A stretch of 9,944 bases of DNA from Planctomycetaceae bacterium (GTDB lineage Bacteria > Planctomycetota > Planctomycetia > Pirellulales > Thermoguttaceae), in contig JAISBG010000677.1 in NCBI GenBank assembly GCA_031266315.1, positions 1 through 9,944 on the forward strand. The letters are read 5' to 3'. Numbering within the stretch: the first letter of the stretch is position 1; every line of letters begins with the position of its first letter. Below, one piece after another: positions 6,849 through 9,944 of the stretch. Position numbers and translations under genes: made by a program. The notes below the pieces were generated by a model. That model was not told where the DNA came from. It ran no database searches and was given only the letters and a program-made list of their open reading frames with translations.

Positions 6849-7298
6849 ATGAGAGTTAAATCATTTACATTATTGTTGTCTATCTGTTTCGGTATTTTGC
6901 TATTGATTGGATGTTCGGATCGGGTTCATGTTTCCGGAATGGTTTTGTTACGGTCAGGCGAACCTGTTACGAAAGGGTTGGTAGTATTCGAAAACGAAAA
7001 AATTTCGGGTATTAGCGATATTAAAACGGACGGTTCCTATTCTATCGGACTGATTAAACCCGGTGAAGGAATCCCGCCCGGAACTTACAATATTGCGATT
7101 CAGGCAACAGGAACAATGGGCAATATCCCAATGAACACGGATATTACCGTTTCATCAGACTCTCCGCCTAAAATCGTTGCGGAAACATCACAGATTGATA
7201 TGAAATACGCCCTGTCGCGAACCTCCGGTTTGAGTATTACCGTACAAGCCGGAAAATCAATGAATTTTGATATTATTGTTGATCCTCCGAAAAATTGA
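6849..7298 (+). CDS. Small lipoprotein, carboxypeptidase-regulatory-like / transthyretin-type fold
   Basis: ATG 6849 gives 149 residues; an earlier in-frame start at 6801 would lie inside the DUF1559 gene and lack a proper signal. Residues 1-21 are a type II signal peptide with lipobox LIGC, acylated Cys22, so the protein should be membrane-anchored and face the periplasm. The remainder reads VSGMVLLRSGEPVTKGLVVF, later DIKTDGSYSIG (about 58-68) and PPGTYNIAIQA (about 77-87). This is the pattern of the beta-sandwich carboxypeptidase-regulatory-like domain common in planctomycete lipoproteins. It begins 19 nt after the DUF1559 stop, an arrangement frequent in this phylum, which suggests a shared envelope role that is still unknown. 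No Shine-Dalgarno sequence is visible. Confidence 0.8.
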   Translation: MRVKSFTLLLSICFGILLLIGCSDRVHVSGMVLLRSGEPVTKGLVVFENEKISGISDIKTDGSYSIGLIKPGEGIPPGTYNIAIQATGTMGNIPMNTDITVSSDSPPKIVAETSQIDMKYALSRTSGLSITVQAGKSMNFDIIVDPPKN

Positions 7299-7792
7299 TG
7301 TTATCAAAATTCATTGGACGGTTTCGCAGGTATTGCAGAAAAGGAGTTAATCCTGTATCTTTGATGTGCTTTTCACTCGTTAAAATTTTGTAATTATTCA
7401 GTGGAATTTTCCTGATTCTACCGGATTTAGGTGTCCAAGCATTGAAAAGTTCGTTTTAAACACGCAACACACGAAAAATCATGAAAGAGGTGGGCGATCC
7501 CTTCGCTGAAGGGTCGCGCCGGTTGACTCGGCATTGACTCCAAAACGAAAGGCAACTCCATTAACCGTCGTTCCTCAGATTCACTGTCGGCGAGTACGCC
7601 GACGCGACCCTTTAGCAAATAGCAAAAGGTCGCCTACCTTATGCTGCCCACCTTACGATTGTTTACGAGGTTTTTCGTATCAATCCGGTGAATTGTTACA
7701 CTAACTTTTAACAAAAATTTCGTGTTTGAAAAACGGTTTACGTTTCCATTTTCATTTTTTACAATTTCAAAAAAGTAACAGGAGAATTTTTT
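7299..7792. other. Intergenic region with inverted repeat copy B
   Basis: Positions 7404-7634 hold repeat copy B, listed separately. The flanks 7299-7403 and 7635-7775 show no gene. A minus-strand frame at 7427-7618 reads through the repeat but has no independent support. AGGAG at 7780-7784, 8 nt before ATG 7793, is the ribosome binding site of the oxidoreductase. I could not place a clear promoter for that gene. Confidence 0.6.
7404..7634 (-). repeat. Copy B of the 232-nt dispersed repeat, inverted relative to copy A
   Basis: This is the reverse-complement partner of 5189-5420. It retains the core hairpin GTCGGCG-AGTA-CGCCGAC (7586-7603) and, at 7499-7513, a second perfect hairpin CCCTTC-GCT-GAAGGG that copy A has only in degraded form. 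The two copies enclose 5421-7403, which contains the promoter, the short ORF, the DUF1559 gene and the lipoprotein gene. The divergence, with many substitutions, shows that they are not a recent duplication. No target-site duplication or transposase was recognised. Confidence 0.85.
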
Positions 7793-9181
7793 ATGAAAAA
7801 AATATTTGTAACTCAAACGTCCCGAAGGCAATTTATTCAATCGACGGCAGGGATTACGGCAACAATGTTTGCGTCCCCGTTTATTCTTGCGGAAGAGGCG
7901 AAAGGGGCGAATGACCGGATTGGTGTTGGTGTTGTCGGTGCAGGCGGAATGGGAAGCGGCGATGCCAAAAATGCGGCGCGTTTTGGTGAAATTGTTGCGG
8001 TTGCCGACGCCGACACCCGACACGCTGAACATCTAAAAAATACTTATAACGGTAAGCCGGTTGTTTATCAGGATTATCGAAAGTTGCTTGAAAATAAGGA
8101 TGTCGATGTCGTCATTCAGGCAACACCGGATCATTGGCATACAAAAATTAATGTTGACGCAATGCGTGTCGGAAAAGATGTTTACGGGGAAAAACCGTTC
8201 AGTCTGACGATTGACGAGGGCAAACTTGTTTGTAAAGTTGTCAAAGAAACCGGACGTGTTTTTCAAACCGGAACTCAACAGCGAAGCGGAAAAGAATTTC
8301 AAACGGCGGTTGAACTGGTTCGCAACGGACGTATCGGAAAACTCAAACGAGTTCTTGTTGCGTTACCTTATTATAGTTCGTGGGGCGGTCCGTTTGCGCC
8401 AGCCGAAATTCCGGCTGAACTTGATTGGGATTTGTATCAAGGGCAAGCACCAACTCATCCGCATATTCCGCAACGGACACACGCCATTTTCCGTTGGTGG
8501 TACGAATATGCCGGAGGAATGGTTACGGACTGGGGCAACCATCATATTGATGTTGCTCATTGGGGAATGAACTGCGATTATTCGGGACCGTTATCGGTTG
8601 AAGGTCGGGGAATTTTTCCGAACGAAAATAAACCGGACTGTTTCAACACACCGGACAGATTTTTTGCTGTACTGAAATATCCTGAAGATATTGAGTTGTT
8701 CTTTTACACGGTTTTTGCGGAAAAACCGGGATTTCACGGTTCGACCGGACATCAGGAAACAACCAAAGAACAACTCAATTGGTTGTTCGGCGAGAATTGC
8801 CCGCAAGAGATTCACGACAATAAACGCAACGGAATTATGTTTATCGGCGACAAGGGCAGAGTGTTTGTCAATCGCGGCGGGTTGTTCGGTAAACCGGTCG
8901 AAGAACTCAAAGAAAATCCGTTACCGGAAAACGGTTGGAAAGTCCAGCCGAGCGGCGACCACATGAAGAACTTTTTCGATTGTGTACGCGACCGCAAAAC
9001 AACAGTTGCTCCGGCGGAACTGGAACATCATTCAGTTTCAGCGTGTCATCTGACCAATATTTCGATTCGTCTTGGCGGTCGGAAATTGCAGTGGGATTCC
9101 GTCAAAGAGGAAATCATCGGCGATCCCGAAGCCAATTCCATGTTGAAACGCGAACAACGGAAACCCTATCAAATCGGATAA
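7793..9181 (+). CDS. Tat-exported Gfo/Idh/MocA family oxidoreductase
   Basis: The 462-residue protein starts at ATG 7793, supported by AGGAG 8 nt upstream. Residues 10-16 (SRRQFIQ) form a twin-arginine motif (R11, R12) followed by a hydrophobic stretch ending near SPFILAEEA, so export as a folded protein by Tat is expected. The Rossmann part has GVVGAGGMG (47-54) for NAD(P) binding, then PDHWH (112-116) and GEKPFSLT (132-139), the EKP motif of the family. The C-terminal part contains WWYEYAGGMVTDWGNHHIDV (235-254), typical of the planctomycete group of these enzymes, with H250, H251 and H256 as candidate active-site residues. Family members oxidise or epimerise sugars and inositols, and several exported ones act as glycoside hydrolases with bound NAD(H). 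The substrate here cannot be told. The gene appears monocistronic. Confidence 0.93.
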   Translation: MKKIFVTQTSRRQFIQSTAGITATMFASPFILAEEAKGANDRIGVGVVGAGGMGSGDAKNAARFGEIVAVADADTRHAEHLKNTYNGKPVVYQDYRKLLENKDVDVVIQATPDHWHTKINVDAMRVGKDVYGEKPFSLTIDEGKLVCKVVKETGRVFQTGTQQRSGKEFQTAVELVRNGRIGKLKRVLVALPYYSSWGGPFAPAEIPAELDWDLYQGQAPTHPHIPQRTHAIFRWWYEYAGGMVTDWGNHHIDVAHWGMNCDYSGPLSVEGRGIFPNENKPDCFNTPDRFFAVLKYPEDIELFFYTVFAEKPGFHGSTGHQETTKEQLNWLFGENCPQEIHDNKRNGIMFIGDKGRVFVNRGGLFGKPVEELKENPLPENGWKVQPSGDHMKNFFDCVRDRKTTVAPAELEHHSVSACHLTNISIRLGGRKLQWDSVKEEIIGDPEANSMLKREQRKPYQIG

Positions 9182-9203
9182 CTATAAACAACTTCTAAAA
9201 ACC

Positions 9204-9277
9204 TATTTTTTGACAGGATTTACATGATAAAAAATCAAATAAAATCCAGTAAATCGTGTCTATCTTGTCAAAAAATA
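9204..9277. repeat. Long inverted repeat downstream of the oxidoreductase gene, terminator-like
   Basis: TATTTTTTGACAGGAT (9204-9219) pairs with ATCTTGTCAAAAAATA (9262-9277) over 16 positions, with one G-T pair. Inside it ATTTAC (9218-9223) pairs with GTAAAT (9249-9254). The arms overlap the phrase GACAGGATTTACATGAT, which I recognise as a dispersed intergenic element in many bacterial genomes (from memory, not searched). Its position 22 nt after the stop codon, with A-tracts and T-tracts at the ends, would allow bidirectional intrinsic termination. Confidence 0.65.
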
Positions 9278-9454
9278 ATCTTTGCTATTTGTTAAAAGTT
9301 TTTAACAACAAACCGCTCTTACAATAACACTCGCCCAAATGAATATTCAAAACTCCTAAAAAATAGTTAAACGAATTTAAGAGAGTTGGTAGTAGGTCTT
9401 TCTTTGAATCGTCGTATTTGTTATGATTGATAGGTGTGGATATTGTGCCAATGA

Positions 9455-9643
9455 GTGAATTTGGGCGTGCGGATATTTTTTTACAACGTAGTCCAAATTT
9501 TCCGCAAATTAAAAATTGCCCAAAAACGTTCGGAAGGGTTGGAGCAATTGAAACAATATGTCAATTCCTCCCGTTTGAAAGACCGTCCTGACATGAAATC
9601 CGCGTTGATTGTCTTTGTCGGAAAAATAATCACGAGATTGTAA
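9455..9643 (+). pseudogene. Possible decayed C-terminal fragment of a PD-(D/E)XK-nuclease-like protein
   Basis: The frame is open for 62 codons and contains EGLEQLKQYVNSSRLKDR followed by PDMKSALIVFVGK. The helix-plus-strand pattern (E-G-L-x-Q-L-x-x-Y ... A-L-I-V-F) resembles the last conserved part of PD-(D/E)XK nuclease domains in restriction-like and AAA-ATPase-associated proteins. In the neighbouring frame ATG 9451 reads MSEFGRADIFLQ, where G-R-x-D resembles the start of the catalytic core of such domains. That would mean a frameshift between the pieces. Neither piece has a ribosome binding site and no full domain is present. The next gene, at 9682, belongs to a family that often carries such a C-terminal domain. 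The call rests on short pattern resemblance only. Confidence 0.25.
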
Positions 9644-9681
9644 TAAATTCGTAATAATAACACAAAACAAATCTATTTGAT

Positions 9682-9944
9682 ATGAACTCAACACAAATTA
9701 AGCGATTACCTTATGGTACGTCGGACTTCCGTAGTATTCGCACGGAAAATTATGCTTACGTTGACAAGACATGTTTTATCGAGACACTTGAGCGTGAGAG
9801 TAATAAAAACCATTTTTTTATTCGCCCGCGTAAGTTTGGTAAGAGTTTGTTTTTTTCTATGCTTTCGTATTACTACGATATTAATTATGCGGATCAATTT
9901 GAGCGGTTGTTTGGCGATTTGTATATTGGTCAACATCCTACGCC
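9682..9944 (+). CDS. AAA-ATPase-like protein, N-terminal part (truncated by window edge)
   Basis: ATG 9682 opens a frame of 87 codons plus two bases that reaches the window end without a stop. The N-terminus matches the AAA-ATPase_like family (PF09820). It has LPYGTSDFRSIR (9-20), NYAYVDKTCFIETLE (23-37), then FFIRPRKFGKSLFFSML (45-61), where RPRKFGKS is the family's modified Walker A loop. Full-length members run to about 500-600 residues and usually end in a PDDEXK_9 nuclease-like domain (PF08011), which would lie outside the window. The family is abundant in gut and anaerobic bacteria, often in many copies per genome, and its function is poorly defined (defence or mobile-element roles have been suggested). 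No Shine-Dalgarno sequence is visible. Confidence 0.85.
   Translation, partial: MNSTQIKRLPYGTSDFRSIRTENYAYVDKTCFIETLERESNKNHFFIRPRKFGKSLFFSMLSYYYDINYADQFERLFGDLYIGQHPT

Larger units (their letters stand above)
9182..9681. other. Intergenic region with palindromes and a possible gene fragment
   Basis: Just after the oxidoreductase lies a long palindrome (9204-9277), and at 9289-9308 there is a second perfect one, TTGTTAAAA-GT-TTTTAACAA. Both are candidates for transcription stop or repeat elements. From about 9310 to 9450 I see nothing recognisable. Positions 9451-9643 hold a possible degraded nuclease-domain fragment, listed separately. No Shine-Dalgarno sequence or clear promoter precedes the gene at 9682. 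Confidence 0.55.

Noticed and set aside
7427..7618. A 63-residue minus-strand frame in repeat copy B as a real small gene
   Set aside because: The corresponding frame in copy A stops earlier and most substitutions between the copies are amino-acid-changing, so coding is not supported.
8211..9198. Several plus- and minus-strand frames overlapping the oxidoreductase
   Set aside because: They are out of frame with a complete, well-conserved Gfo/Idh/MocA gene.

Overview
The window most likely comes from a planctomycete, probably an AT-rich, host-associated-type lineage. The diagnostic genes are a DUF1559 (SBP_bac_10) prepilin-type protein with the near-invariant [17 protein letters not shown] block and an H-X9-DG C-terminus, a small lipoprotein with a carboxypeptidase-regulatory-like fold directly behind it, and a Tat-exported Gfo/Idh/MocA oxidoreductase. 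All three are typical of Planctomycetes. Assignment below phylum is not possible from the sequence alone.

Layout. (1) 1-2309, minus strand: the N-terminal 769 codons of a multi-PAS sensor protein. It has no stop and runs off the left edge, so its output domain is unseen. (2) 2310-3134: a long non-coding stretch dominated by a roughly 236-nt imperfect palindrome built from small GC-rich hairpins. (3) 3135-3827, plus: ribulose-phosphate 3-epimerase. (4) 3828-4131: an intergenic region that carries, on the minus strand, what looks like a relic of a nitrite/sulfite reductase ferredoxin-like half-domain. (5) 4132-5043, plus: a secreted phosphodiester glycosidase (NAGPA-like) protein. (6) 5044-5583: a 232-nt repeat copy followed by a consensus sigma-70-type promoter. 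(7) 5584-7298, plus: a short hydrophobic ORF with a good ribosome binding site, then the DUF1559 protein whose 5' end is frame-disrupted, then the lipoprotein. (8) 7299-7792: the second, inverted copy of the 232-nt repeat. (9) 7793-9181, plus: the Tat-signal Gfo/Idh/MocA oxidoreductase. (10) 9182-9681: a palindromic, terminator-like element and a possible decayed nuclease-domain fragment. (11) 9682-9944, plus: the start of an AAA-ATPase-like gene cut by the right edge.

The genes do not form one pathway. The only convincing operon is DUF1559 plus lipoprotein, which sits between two inverted copies of the same repeat. The others look like independent units: sensing, pentose phosphate metabolism, periplasmic or extracellular sugar-phosphodiester chemistry, and a periplasmic oxidoreductase. 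A large share of the window is non-coding. It contains two diverged repeat families and at least one probable gene relic, which suggests local gene decay rather than a compact functional island. I see no CRISPR array, rRNA, tRNA, transposase or integrase, and no convincing novel multi-gene system. The items most worth checking are the flanking inverted repeat pair, the BIME-like palindrome, the reductase relic and the broken pilin start.
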